Source: Gammaproteobacteria bacterium (lineage in GTDB: Bacteria; Pseudomonadota; Gammaproteobacteria; Pseudomonadales; Pseudohongiellaceae). From it: a DNA stretch of 64,000 nt. The position numbers and the translations under genes are program-made. Below the pieces are notes generated by a model that was not told where the DNA came from, ran no database searches, and was given only the letters and a program-made list of their open reading frames with translations. Location of the stretch: NCBI GenBank assembly GCA_002711845.1, contig PASF01000008.1:124001-188000 (forward strand), given 5' to 3'. Positions 1 through 7,498 of the stretch are shown here, one piece after another (within the stretch, counting starts at the first letter, position 1; each line of letters starts with the position of its first letter).

Positions 1-1
1 C

Positions 2-694
2 TATTATCTGGAAAATGACAATGATGGCCGCGGTGTGGTGCTGGTCGGTCATTCGCAGGGGGCCGGCGTGCTGACCCGCCTGATCATCAATGAAATCGAA
101 GGCAAGGACATTCAGCAACAGATCATCTCCGCCATGCTGCTAGGTACCACCATTCAGGTGCCCGAAGGCGACGTCGTCGGTGGCACATTCGAGCATATGC
201 CTTTGTGCGAAAGCGGTGACCAGACCGGTTGTATCGTCACTTATGCCTCCTATCGTGCCAGCAATCCGCCGCCGGCCAATGCCCTGTTTGGCCGCAACGG
301 CAATGGTACGGTGAGTGCCTGCACCAACCCGGCACAGCTGGCCAACGACACTGATGAGCTGGATGCCTACCTGAGCAATGTGGCGCCCGAAGGCTTTTCG
401 GCAGCTGAACCGGCACGCTGGACATCGACGGGCGCCAATATCACCACACCTTTTGTCAGCGTCCCGGGACTGCTCAGCGCAGAGTGTGTCAGCAATGACC
501 AGTTCTCCTACCTGGAGATTACCGTCAATGCTGACCCCGATGATCCCCGCACCGACACCCTCAGCGGTGATGTCATGAACCCGGACGGCAGCATCAATGA
601 AGACTGGGGACTGCATCTGATTGATGTCAATGCGGCCATGGGCGATCTGGTGGAGCTGGTATCAAAGCAGGCCCAGGCCTACCGGTGGCGTTGA
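2..694 (+). CDS. DUF3089 family protein, C-terminal part (5' end outside window)
   Basis: The reading frame is open to the left edge of the window, so only the C-terminal part (about 230 residues) is present. The visible start of the fragment carries VVLVGHSQGAG, a nucleophile elbow (G-H-S-Q-G) of the alpha/beta-hydrolase fold. The rest, with the long cysteine-containing loops and a C-terminal LHLIDVNAAMGDLV stretch, matches my memory of DUF3089 proteins, putative secreted or periplasmic lipase-like hydrolases of unproven substrate. It converges on prc, and the two genes share a bidirectional terminator. The family call rests on the elbow and overall pattern. The hydrolase activity is inferred. 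Confidence 0.7.
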   Translation, partial: YYLENDNDGRGVVLVGHSQGAGVLTRLIINEIEGKDIQQQIISAMLLGTTIQVPEGDVVGGTFEHMPLCESGDQTGCIVTYASYRASNPPPANALFGRNGNGTVSACTNPAQLANDTDELDAYLSNVAPEGFSAAEPARWTSTGANITTPFVSVPGLLSAECVSNDQFSYLEITVNADPDDPRTDTLSGDVMNPDGSINEDWGLHLIDVNAAMGDLVELVSKQAQAYRWR

Positions 695-710
695 TGCCCT
701 GATCAGGCAT

Positions 711-742
711 AAAAAAACGGGAGCACTGGCTCCCGTTTTTTT
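711..742. terminator. Bidirectional rho-independent terminator
   Basis: A perfect stem, AAACGGGAGC / GCTCCCGTTT with a 4-base loop, is flanked by A-run and T-run on either side, so it can end transcription in both directions. It sits between the converging DUF3089 gene and prc. Confidence 0.9.
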
Positions 743-768
743 ATGTTGCCTGGCAGCACATTGGCTGC

Positions 769-3066
769 TTACTGGTCGGACAACTCCAGCGTATTCAGTG
801 CGGCACGGATGTTGCCGGAATCATGTGAAGCCGCCATGGGGTTGCCCAGCAACTCGGCCATATCGACCAGCACACGTCCACTTTCCTGCAACAACGGGTC
901 CTCTTCTTCCAGCTCTTCCTCGTTGCTGCCTTCATCGTCCGTCGCTGCCAGCTGGTCATTCTCGGCGTCTTCGTCATAGGTTTCGTCGCGCCACTCTTCC
1001 ACCGGCAACCCTTTGGCCTGCAGGCGGGTATTGTTGGCGTCAAACGCCGCGCGCCGGTCGGCATCACGCTGGGCTTTGAGTTTGTCACGGTTCAGGGGAA
1101 TGGTTTCACGCTCGCGCGCCTCTATCATTCGTTCCACCGTGCCCTCCAGGTAGACAAAATCGGGATCGTCCTCGGCGCGGGCCTGGTGACGGGCCTGCAA
1201 TTCCGGAATGATCTCACGCAGAGGATTATAGGTGCGGTATTCAACCGGACGCACGGTATCCCAGGGCAGCGCACCGTCCAGATTGCTTTCACCCATGGTT
1301 TCAATGGCCTGGTAACGATCAGGGAAGGTAATATCCGGCAGTACCCCACGGTGCTGGGTGCTGGCACCGGAGATCCGATAGAACTTGGAACGGGTCAACT
1401 TCACCTGGCCATAGTCCATGGGAATGATTTCCTGCACCGTACCTTTACCGAAAGTCTGGCCGCCCAGCACCACACCTCGCTGGTAGTCCTGTATGGCCCC
1501 GGCAAAAATTTCCGAGGCGGAGGCACTGGCACGATTGACCAGCACGGCCAGCGGGCCGTCGTACACCACCTCCGGATCGGCATCGCCGTATGAACGGACA
1601 AAACCATTGCGCTGACCGGAGTAACGGATTTGCACGGTAGGGCCGGACTCGATGAACAGGCCGACCAGTTCATTGGCTTCGTTGAGCGAGCCGCCACCGT
1701 TGTAGCGCAGGTCCACCACCACGGCTTCAACATCATCCTGCTTCAGCTCTTCCAGCAGCGCCCGCACATCGCGCGCGGAACTGCGGTAGTCGGTCAGCCC
1801 GGCCGAGGCCGCCTCGAAATCAAAATAGAAAGAGGGCAGGGTGATTACGCCAATCCGGTACATGTCGTCGTTAATATCGACTTCCAGCACTTCGCTGCGC
1901 GCAAACTGTTCGGACAGTTCAACCGTGTCCCGGATGATGGCGATTTCCCGGGCGCCCACTTCACTGGTGGCTTCTGCCGGGAGGATATTGAGGCGCACCA
2001 GGGTGCCTTTTTCGCCACGGATCTGATCAACCACATCATCCAGGCGCAGCCCGATGACATCCTGCATTTCGCCGTCGTCGCCCTGGGCGATACCGATGAT
2101 GCGGTCGCCAGCCTTGAGCTGTCCGGCCTGTTCGGCAGGGCCGCCCTTGATCAGTTCGGCTACCTTGGTATATTCATCCTCGGAGGTCAGCTGCGCACCG
2201 ATACCCTGCAGCGACCCGCGCAGCCCCATGTTGAAGTTCTCTGAGTCACGCGGCGAGAAATAACTGGTATGCGGGTCCACAGTGCGCGCCACGGTTGCCA
2301 TGTAGGCCTGAAAAACATCGCGCTCATTGGTCTTGGCGACCTGTGTCAGCTGGTTGCGAAACCGCTTGCTCAGCCGCTCCTCTACCTTGTCCATCTCCAT
2401 GCCGGTGAGCGACAGGCTCAGCGCGCTGTTTTTGATGCGTTTACGCCACAGTTCGTCCAGCTCGGCCACGGACGCTGCCCAAGGCACATCCTCGCGGTCG
2501 ATGATCAGCTCTTCATCAGCCGTGAAATCGAGAGAGTCCAGCTGGCTCTCGACAAATTCGACGGTCCACACCAGACGCTCCAGTACCCGACGGTGATAAA
2601 GGTTGTAGATTTCAAAGGCGGGTTGCAGGTCACCGTTCTTGAGGCTGTCGTCCAGCGAGCCGCGCACATCATTTATCGCATCGATATCGGACTGGGTCAG
2701 GTACAGCCGAGCACCATCCAGCATATCAAGATAGTTATCAAAGACTTCCGTGGAAAAGTCATTGTCAAATGTCACAGGCGAATAGTGCTTGGTCTCCAGC
2801 TCTCTCAGCAATTCGATGGCGGTTCGCCCATACACAGGCTGCGGCGCCATCGACGCGTACAGGCTGTCCACATCGAGCGTTGCCGGTAATTCATCCTCGG
2901 CACTCACCGCATCCTGCGCAACGGCCTGGTTGCCGGCCATCCAGGCCACCGCCAGACACAGCGTGAAAACGGTGCCCAGACGGCTTAACGGGGCTGGCAA
3001 TATGCTTGCCAGCAGGGGATGGGCAGTGGCCGGTTTGCTTTCATGAGTCGCAGTATTCAACGTCAT
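769..3066 (-). CDS. prc: Tail-specific (C-terminal processing) periplasmic protease Prc
   Basis: Serine protease of family S41A that degrades or trims periplasmic proteins from their C-terminus; in relatives it processes FtsI and controls MepS-type peptidoglycan hydrolases. Numbering from an upstream GTG (3075): signal peptide to about residue 54 (AVAQ-DA), N-terminal helical domain, PDZ domain about 285-370, catalytic core about 390-570. The catalytic dyad is visible as S519 (in ASASASEIF) and K544 (in FGKGTVQ), 25 residues apart as in the family, with substrate-contact RYNGGGS at 457-463. A DUF3340-type C-terminal domain follows, with an unusually acidic insert. ATG at 3066 was chosen over GTG 3075; neither has a well-spaced ribosome site. 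Confidence 0.95.
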   Translation of the reverse strand: MTLNTATHESKPATAHPLLASILPAPLSRLGTVFTLCLAVAWMAGNQAVAQDAVSAEDELPATLDVDSLYASMAPQPVYGRTAIELLRELETKHYSPVTFDNDFSTEVFDNYLDMLDGARLYLTQSDIDAINDVRGSLDDSLKNGDLQPAFEIYNLYHRRVLERLVWTVEFVESQLDSLDFTADEELIIDREDVPWAASVAELDELWRKRIKNSALSLSLTGMEMDKVEERLSKRFRNQLTQVAKTNERDVFQAYMATVARTVDPHTSYFSPRDSENFNMGLRGSLQGIGAQLTSEDEYTKVAELIKGGPAEQAGQLKAGDRIIGIAQGDDGEMQDVIGLRLDDVVDQIRGEKGTLVRLNILPAEATSEVGAREIAIIRDTVELSEQFARSEVLEVDINDDMYRIGVITLPSFYFDFEAASAGLTDYRSSARDVRALLEELKQDDVEAVVVDLRYNGGGSLNEANELVGLFIESGPTVQIRYSGQRNGFVRSYGDADPEVVYDGPLAVLVNRASASASEIFAGAIQDYQRGVVLGGQTFGKGTVQEIIPMDYGQVKLTRSKFYRISGASTQHRGVLPDITFPDRYQAIETMGESNLDGALPWDTVRPVEYRTYNPLREIIPELQARHQARAEDDPDFVYLEGTVERMIEARERETIPLNRDKLKAQRDADRRAAFDANNTRLQAKGLPVEEWRDETYDEDAENDQLAATDDEGSNEEELEEEDPLLQESGRVLVDMAELLGNPMAASHDSGNIRAALNTLELSDQ

Positions 3067-3172
3067 ACCTCGCACGATTTAATGCCTGAATTTCAGATCC
3101 TTGATATTACGATTTGACGCGGTATGTCAAGGTCATGGGAGAATTTATCAGTTTAAAGCCCCTGAGATTGTG

Positions 3173-4384
3173 TTATTTAGTGACAGGCTTGTTGCGGGCA
3201 CTGGCGTGGCGCTCTGCACGCTCCACATCGATGTAACGATCAGTAATGGCACTGGAGCCATGACCGGCGTCATCACGCACATGTTCCCGGGGCCGATGTT
3301 TGACATCTTCGGAGATGCCGGTGTGCCGCAACCAGTGTACGGTGGCCGTTGCCAGCCGGTCAGCCTCTTCTATAGACCCTTCCGAGCGCAGCTTTGCTTC
3401 AGCCTGGTTAAAACATTTTTGCACAATGCTGCGAATCTGCCGGGTACTGGTGATACCGCCTTTGCCACGGGTCTTGTGAATCAGTGGCGTGGCTTCGCCG
3501 GGCAAGGGCAGGGCAGACAGCCCGCGCGCCTCGCGATAGCGGCGTAACGCCTGCAGCATGGCGTCGCTGACCGAGACCTCACGCTCCTTGTTACCCTTGC
3601 CGACCGTCAGAAACCACCAGTTACCTTCCAGATCGCGCTGAAAATGTCCCATTTGCGGAATCCAGCGTTCGGTTTCCACCAGTTCCGAAATCCGCAGATA
3701 CATCGCGAACAGGGCCGTCATGATAAACAGGGTGCGCTCATGGGTATCGGGATCCCGATCTGCCATCTCCTCCGCCGTCTCAATGACCACATCCCACTGG
3801 ATCTGGGACAGTCGGCGGATCTTGTCCTGCCCCTGACGTTTACGCAGAAATTTGCCTTTCTGGCGGATGCGGGCCACCGGATTGGCCTGTAGCTGATTTT
3901 CCTGCACCAGGTAATTGAAGAAGCTGCTCAGTACCGCAAACATGGCCTGCAATGCCGACTGTGACAGCGCAAAGGGTTGCCCGTGTTGCGTCTGGTAGGG
4001 TCGCCAGTCGGGATTGGCGACACGTTCGCCCTGACGCTCGATAAAGCGCGGCACCTGCTTCTGGCCGATCCAGGTCTCGGGCGGTTGCCGGGCGAACTCG
4101 ACATAGGACTCCAGGTGCTCACGCTGAATTTCCCGCAGTGACAGGCCGGCAATCAGCCAGGCCCACTGCAGAAAATGTTCAAGTTCCCGGCGATAGGCGG
4201 TGAAGGTGTCCGGGCTGCCACGGTAGCTGTATAAAAACTCGCTGGCGTGCCGGTAATCATCAGCAGCCTTGTCCGGCAGCGGCCGCTTGCTGGCGGCGTG
4301 GATCGCGGCGCCGATCACCGGCGGTTCACGCCAGGGGTTGGGCATGCTGTCCAGGGTGTCGAAAAGCGGGTGTGGTGATTTCAT
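3173..4384 (-). CDS. Solitary tyrosine recombinase / site-specific integrase
   Basis: 403-residue phage-integrase family protein. The N-terminal SAM-like core-binding domain spans about 45-165 and the catalytic domain about 185-395. All catalytic positions can be seen: R231 (YLRISEL), K263 (VGKGNK), H350 and R353 (VHWLRHTG), H375 (DDAGHGSS) and nucleophile Y384 (TDRYID), so the enzyme looks active. It stands alone between prc and an MscS gene. I see no second recombinase, excisionase, phage gene, tRNA or flanking att-like direct repeat. It could be a domesticated recombinase, an integron-like or chromosome-maintenance enzyme, or the remnant of an excised element. Its target is unknown. It is too divergent in its N-terminus to be called XerC or XerD. 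Confidence 0.88.
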   Translation of the reverse strand: MKSPHPLFDTLDSMPNPWREPPVIGAAIHAASKRPLPDKAADDYRHASEFLYSYRGSPDTFTAYRRELEHFLQWAWLIAGLSLREIQREHLESYVEFARQPPETWIGQKQVPRFIERQGERVANPDWRPYQTQHGQPFALSQSALQAMFAVLSSFFNYLVQENQLQANPVARIRQKGKFLRKRQGQDKIRRLSQIQWDVVIETAEEMADRDPDTHERTLFIMTALFAMYLRISELVETERWIPQMGHFQRDLEGNWWFLTVGKGNKEREVSVSDAMLQALRRYREARGLSALPLPGEATPLIHKTRGKGGITSTRQIRSIVQKCFNQAEAKLRSEGSIEEADRLATATVHWLRHTGISEDVKHRPREHVRDDAGHGSSAITDRYIDVERAERHASARNKPVTK

Positions 4385-4415
4385 GGGCTGATATTTTCGC
4401 TGTTATTGGCAGACG

Positions 4416-5792
4416 ATGATAGTTATGCTTACTGATCTTCCGAAAAAACTTTACCGGCACAAGATACTGACTATGCAAGCGCTGTTACAGGAACAACTCC
4501 AGCAACTTCTCATGACCCTGCAGACCCCGACCTACTGGTGGCAGATGCTGGTACTGGTGCTGGCGGTGACGCTGTCAGCGCTGATCAACGCGCGCCTGCA
4601 AACGCTGCTGGAGCAGAACAATACCCAAAGCACCGGCTTCCGACACTTGGCTGTTCGCGGTGCACAGCGCATCATCTGGCCGTTGACCGCGCTGGTATTC
4701 ATCCTGATCGGTGTCGGGATTCTGGAAAACTATGCGTTGCCGACCACCATCCTGGAAGTCGCCTCACCGATTCTGGCGGCACTGGCGCTGATCCGCCTGT
4801 GCGTTTACATACTGCGCAAGTCGTTCGCCTCAAACCCGATTCTGCGGTCATCGGAAAATATTCTGGTGCTGGTGGTCTGGTCCATTGTCATCATGCATTT
4901 GCTGGGCTGGCTGCCCACGGTACTGGCCATGCTGGACAACATGGCGTTGACCGTGGGTGAAACCCGCATCAGCGTCCTGTCGACGTTTCAGTTGCTGTTC
5001 ATGGTGGCGTTTGCCTTTATCCTGGCGGTGTGGATTGCCGACCTGATCAATCGCCAGGTTGCCCGCGTCCCCGGCATTTCCCCCAGCATGCAGGTGGGAG
5101 TCAGCAAGCTCAGCCGTTTCATGCTTTTGACGCTGGCGTTTCTGCTGGCGTTGAATGCCGTCGGCATCAACCTGAGTTCACTGGCCATTTTCGGTGGCGC
5201 TTTGGGCGTCGGGCTGGGTTTTGGCCTGCAAAGTATCGCGTCAAATTTCATCAGTGGCTTCATCCTGGTACTCGATCGCTCCATCAAACCTGGCGATATC
5301 ATCACCGTTGGCACCAAGTTTGGCTGGGTGCAGGAGCTGAATGCGCGGTATATTGTGGTCCGCAACCGGGAAGGGGTGGATACCCTGATCCCCAATGAGA
5401 ATCTGATTACCTCGGAAGTCATCAACTGGAGCTACGCCGACCCCAACGTTCGGGTCACCGTGCCGGTGCAGATCAGCTACGACAATGATCCGGAAGTGGC
5501 CATGCAACTGATGATGGACTGTGCGTTTGCTTCGCCCAGGGTTCTTCAGGATCCGCCGCCGACTGTGCGGCTGACCGAGTTTGCCGACAGTGGCATTGCA
5601 CTGGAGCTCCGGGTGTGGATCGCCGATCCGACCAACGGCTTTATGCCGGTGCGCTCGGACATCAATGTGGCCATCTGGCGGGCCTTCAAGAACGGCGGCA
5701 TTACCATTCCCTATCCGCAACAGGATGTTTATATCAAGTCCATGCCGGATCGACCCGGCGCCGGAGACGCGTCCCTAAACCCCGAAAGCTGA
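4416..5792 (+). CDS. MscS-family mechanosensitive ion channel
   Basis: Inner-membrane channel opened by membrane tension during hypo-osmotic shock. Hydrophobic segments lie near residues 42-57, 86-104, 112-133, 147-165, 186-210 and 232-250, followed by the glycine/alanine-rich pore helix and signature GALGVGLGFGLQSIASNF (261-278) and KPGDIITVG (291-299). The soluble beta and C-terminal domains follow (FGWVQELNARY, NENLITSEVINWS). At 458 residues it is longer than E. coli MscS because of extra N-terminal helices. The start is uncertain: ATGs at 4416, 4425 and 4473 are in frame and none has a clear ribosome site; 4473 would remove a short basic leader. It is divergent from the integrase gene. 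Confidence 0.9.
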   Translation: MIVMLTDLPKKLYRHKILTMQALLQEQLQQLLMTLQTPTYWWQMLVLVLAVTLSALINARLQTLLEQNNTQSTGFRHLAVRGAQRIIWPLTALVFILIGVGILENYALPTTILEVASPILAALALIRLCVYILRKSFASNPILRSSENILVLVVWSIVIMHLLGWLPTVLAMLDNMALTVGETRISVLSTFQLLFMVAFAFILAVWIADLINRQVARVPGISPSMQVGVSKLSRFMLLTLAFLLALNAVGINLSSLAIFGGALGVGLGFGLQSIASNFISGFILVLDRSIKPGDIITVGTKFGWVQELNARYIVVRNREGVDTLIPNENLITSEVINWSYADPNVRVTVPVQISYDNDPEVAMQLMMDCAFASPRVLQDPPPTVRLTEFADSGIALELRVWIADPTNGFMPVRSDINVAIWRAFKNGGITIPYPQQDVYIKSMPDRPGAGDASLNPES

Positions 5793-5826
5793 TGTGTTGC
5801 ATTAGGTAACACATTTTTGGTAGACT
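5793..5826 (+). promoter_or_regulatory. Candidate promoter with overlapping operator for the TetR-efflux operon
   Basis: A sigma70-like promoter TTGCAT (5797-5802), 18-base spacer, TAGACT (5821-5826) precedes the tetR gene. An inverted repeat TGTGTT-N9-AACACA (5793-5813) covers the -35 box and half of the spacer. That is where an autorepressing TetR protein would bind. The boxes and repeat are seen; the link to this regulator is inferred. Confidence 0.5.
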
Positions 5827-5861
5827 GGCGCCATTCACTATACCATCCGGACGGTAAAGTT

Positions 5862-6410
5862 ATGGCGCAACTGAAATCCACTTCCCGTGACAATATTCTT
5901 GATGCTGCCCAGCGCGTGGCATCACGCGAAGGCGCGGGCAAACTGACGCTGGACAAGGTCGCGTGCGAGTGCGGCCTGAGCAAGGGCGGTCTGCTTTACA
6001 ACTACCCCAACAAAGAAGCCTTGCTGAAAAGCATGCTGGACCGCCTGCTGGAACAGTTTCTCAGCATCGCCAGCACTGAAGAAAGAGCCATGGCCGGCGA
6101 ACCCAATGCCCACCTGCGCGCCATGCTGCGGGCCGTTGCCGGACATCAGATGGTCGATCCCGGCATCTACATGTGCATTCTGACCGCCTCGGCAGAAAAT
6201 CCTGAATTGCTGGAGCCCATGCGGGCAGTGTTCCGCGACAGCTATCAGCGCATCAGCGCCGAGTGTACGGATCCCGATCTGGGACTGCTGCTATGGTCTG
6301 CGGCAGATGGCATTCTGTTCCATCACATACTGGGCATAGCGCCCTATCCACAAGCTGAAAAAAGCAAGCTTTTTCAAAAACTTCTGCAATTATCTGAGGA
6401 AATGTCATGA
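5862..6410 (+). CDS. TetR/AcrR family transcriptional regulator of the efflux operon
   Basis: 182-residue regulator with the N-terminal TetR helix-turn-helix (DNILDAAQRVASREGAGK, then LTLDKVACECGLSKGGLLY, NKEALL). The C-terminal half is the variable ligand-binding domain. ATG 5862 is preferred because the next in-frame start upstream (5817) lies before the predicted -10 box. It is the first gene of an operon: its stop overlaps the adaptor ATG in an ATGA, so regulator and pump are translationally coupled. This differs from the more common divergent layout of such regulators. It probably represses its own operon until a pump substrate binds; the substrate is unknown. Confidence 0.9.
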   Translation: MAQLKSTSRDNILDAAQRVASREGAGKLTLDKVACECGLSKGGLLYNYPNKEALLKSMLDRLLEQFLSIASTEERAMAGEPNAHLRAMLRAVAGHQMVDPGIYMCILTASAENPELLEPMRAVFRDSYQRISAECTDPDLGLLLWSAADGILFHHILGIAPYPQAEKSKLFQKLLQLSEEMS

Positions 6411-7486
6411 ACCGCTCGTTATGGTCGCCGCTGTTTCGCGCGACGTTGCTGCTGGGTCTGTTTGCCATGCTCAATGCCTGCCAGGAAAGTACCGCAGAGC
6501 AGGATAGCGGCCGTGAATTACGTACGGTGCGCCTGGAAACCGTGGGCCAGGAGCGCGCCGAAGGGGTGCGCCGCTTTGTAGGTGTGGTCGACGCGCTGAG
6601 CACCGTGGACCTGGCATTCCAGGTGGGCGGTCGCATCACTGCCATGCCGGTTCAGCAGGGCGCCATCGTGCCGCGCGGCGAGCTGATCGCCGAGCTGGAC
6701 AATGCAGATTACGCCCTGGCTGTCCGTGAAGCCCGGGTCGCACTCGACCTGAGCACACTCGATTATGAACGCAGCCGCAAGATGCTGGACAGCGGGGCCA
6801 TCCCGCGCGCGACCTATGACCGCAGCGCGTCCGACCTCGAGTTGCGCCGCCTGGCACTCAATGCTGCCGAGCGCAACCTGGCTTACACGCGGATTGAAGC
6901 CCCGTTTGATGCACTGGTGACACGCCGTATCGTGGACGCCTTCACCCAGGTACAGCCGGGCACCGCAGTGGTCCGTGTGCAGGATGTGACCGAACTGCGC
7001 GTGCACATATCCGTGCCGGAAAGCCTGATGGCAGTGCTGCAAACCCCGGAGCGTTTTGCCGTCACGGCGGAAATCTCTGCGTACCCGGGCCGGCAGTTCC
7101 CATTGAGTTATCGCGAACACGCCACTGAGGCGGATCCGGTCACCCAGACCTATCAGGTCAGCTTCGGCCTGGCGCGACAGCCCGGCATCAACATTCTGCC
7201 GGGTATGACAGCGACGGTGTCCGTGCAGTCAGGTGACGCCTTTCTGGCGCCGCGGATCGACGTGCCGGCAGCGGCACTGGATACCGCCGACGATGGCAGC
7301 TTCAGAGTCTGGGTGTTTGATCCGCAACAGGGCACCGTCAGCCCACGCGCGGTTAGCGTGGGCGCACTGGGCAGCAGTCGGGTGGTCATCAGCGCCGGCC
7401 TGCAGCCCGGCGAACAGGTGGTTACTGCGGGCGCGCACATGCTGCATGACGGCATGGCCGTCGTCCCGTTCAGACACGCGCGTTAA
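6407..7486 (+). CDS. RND efflux periplasmic adaptor lipoprotein
   Basis: Membrane-fusion subunit of a tripartite efflux pump. The N-terminus is a lipoprotein signal with lipobox LNAC (C25). The following pattern is that of the HlyD/AcrA family: a half-barrel with FQVGGRI (about 68), lipoyl-like halves (VQQGAIVPRGELIAELDN and IEAPFDALVTRR), a central helical hairpin (ARVALDLSTLDYERSRKML) and a beta-barrel/membrane-proximal domain (PGMTATVSV, PAAAL, LQPGEQVVTAGAHMLHDG). It overlaps tetR by 4 bases and is followed after 12 bases by the permease gene. No outer-membrane factor is encoded in the same operon. A TolC-family gene lies 4.4 kb downstream next to copper genes. Confidence 0.94.
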   Translation: MNRSLWSPLFRATLLLGLFAMLNACQESTAEQDSGRELRTVRLETVGQERAEGVRRFVGVVDALSTVDLAFQVGGRITAMPVQQGAIVPRGELIAELDNADYALAVREARVALDLSTLDYERSRKMLDSGAIPRATYDRSASDLELRRLALNAAERNLAYTRIEAPFDALVTRRIVDAFTQVQPGTAVVRVQDVTELRVHISVPESLMAVLQTPERFAVTAEISAYPGRQFPLSYREHATEADPVTQTYQVSFGLARQPGINILPGMTATVSVQSGDAFLAPRIDVPAAALDTADDGSFRVWVFDPQQGTVSPRAVSVGALGSSRVVISAGLQPGEQVVTAGAHMLHDGMAVVPFRHAR

Positions 7487-7498
7487 GGAAGCATCAAG

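Noticed and set aside
2269-2889. Plus-strand open frames antisense to prc
   Set aside because: No recognisable protein pattern, no ribosome site, fully covered by a well-supported gene on the other strand.
3173-4384. Integrase as the edge of a prophage or integrative element
   Set aside because: Both neighbours are ordinary chromosomal genes, no phage or conjugation gene follows within the window, and no flanking att-like repeat or tRNA was seen.
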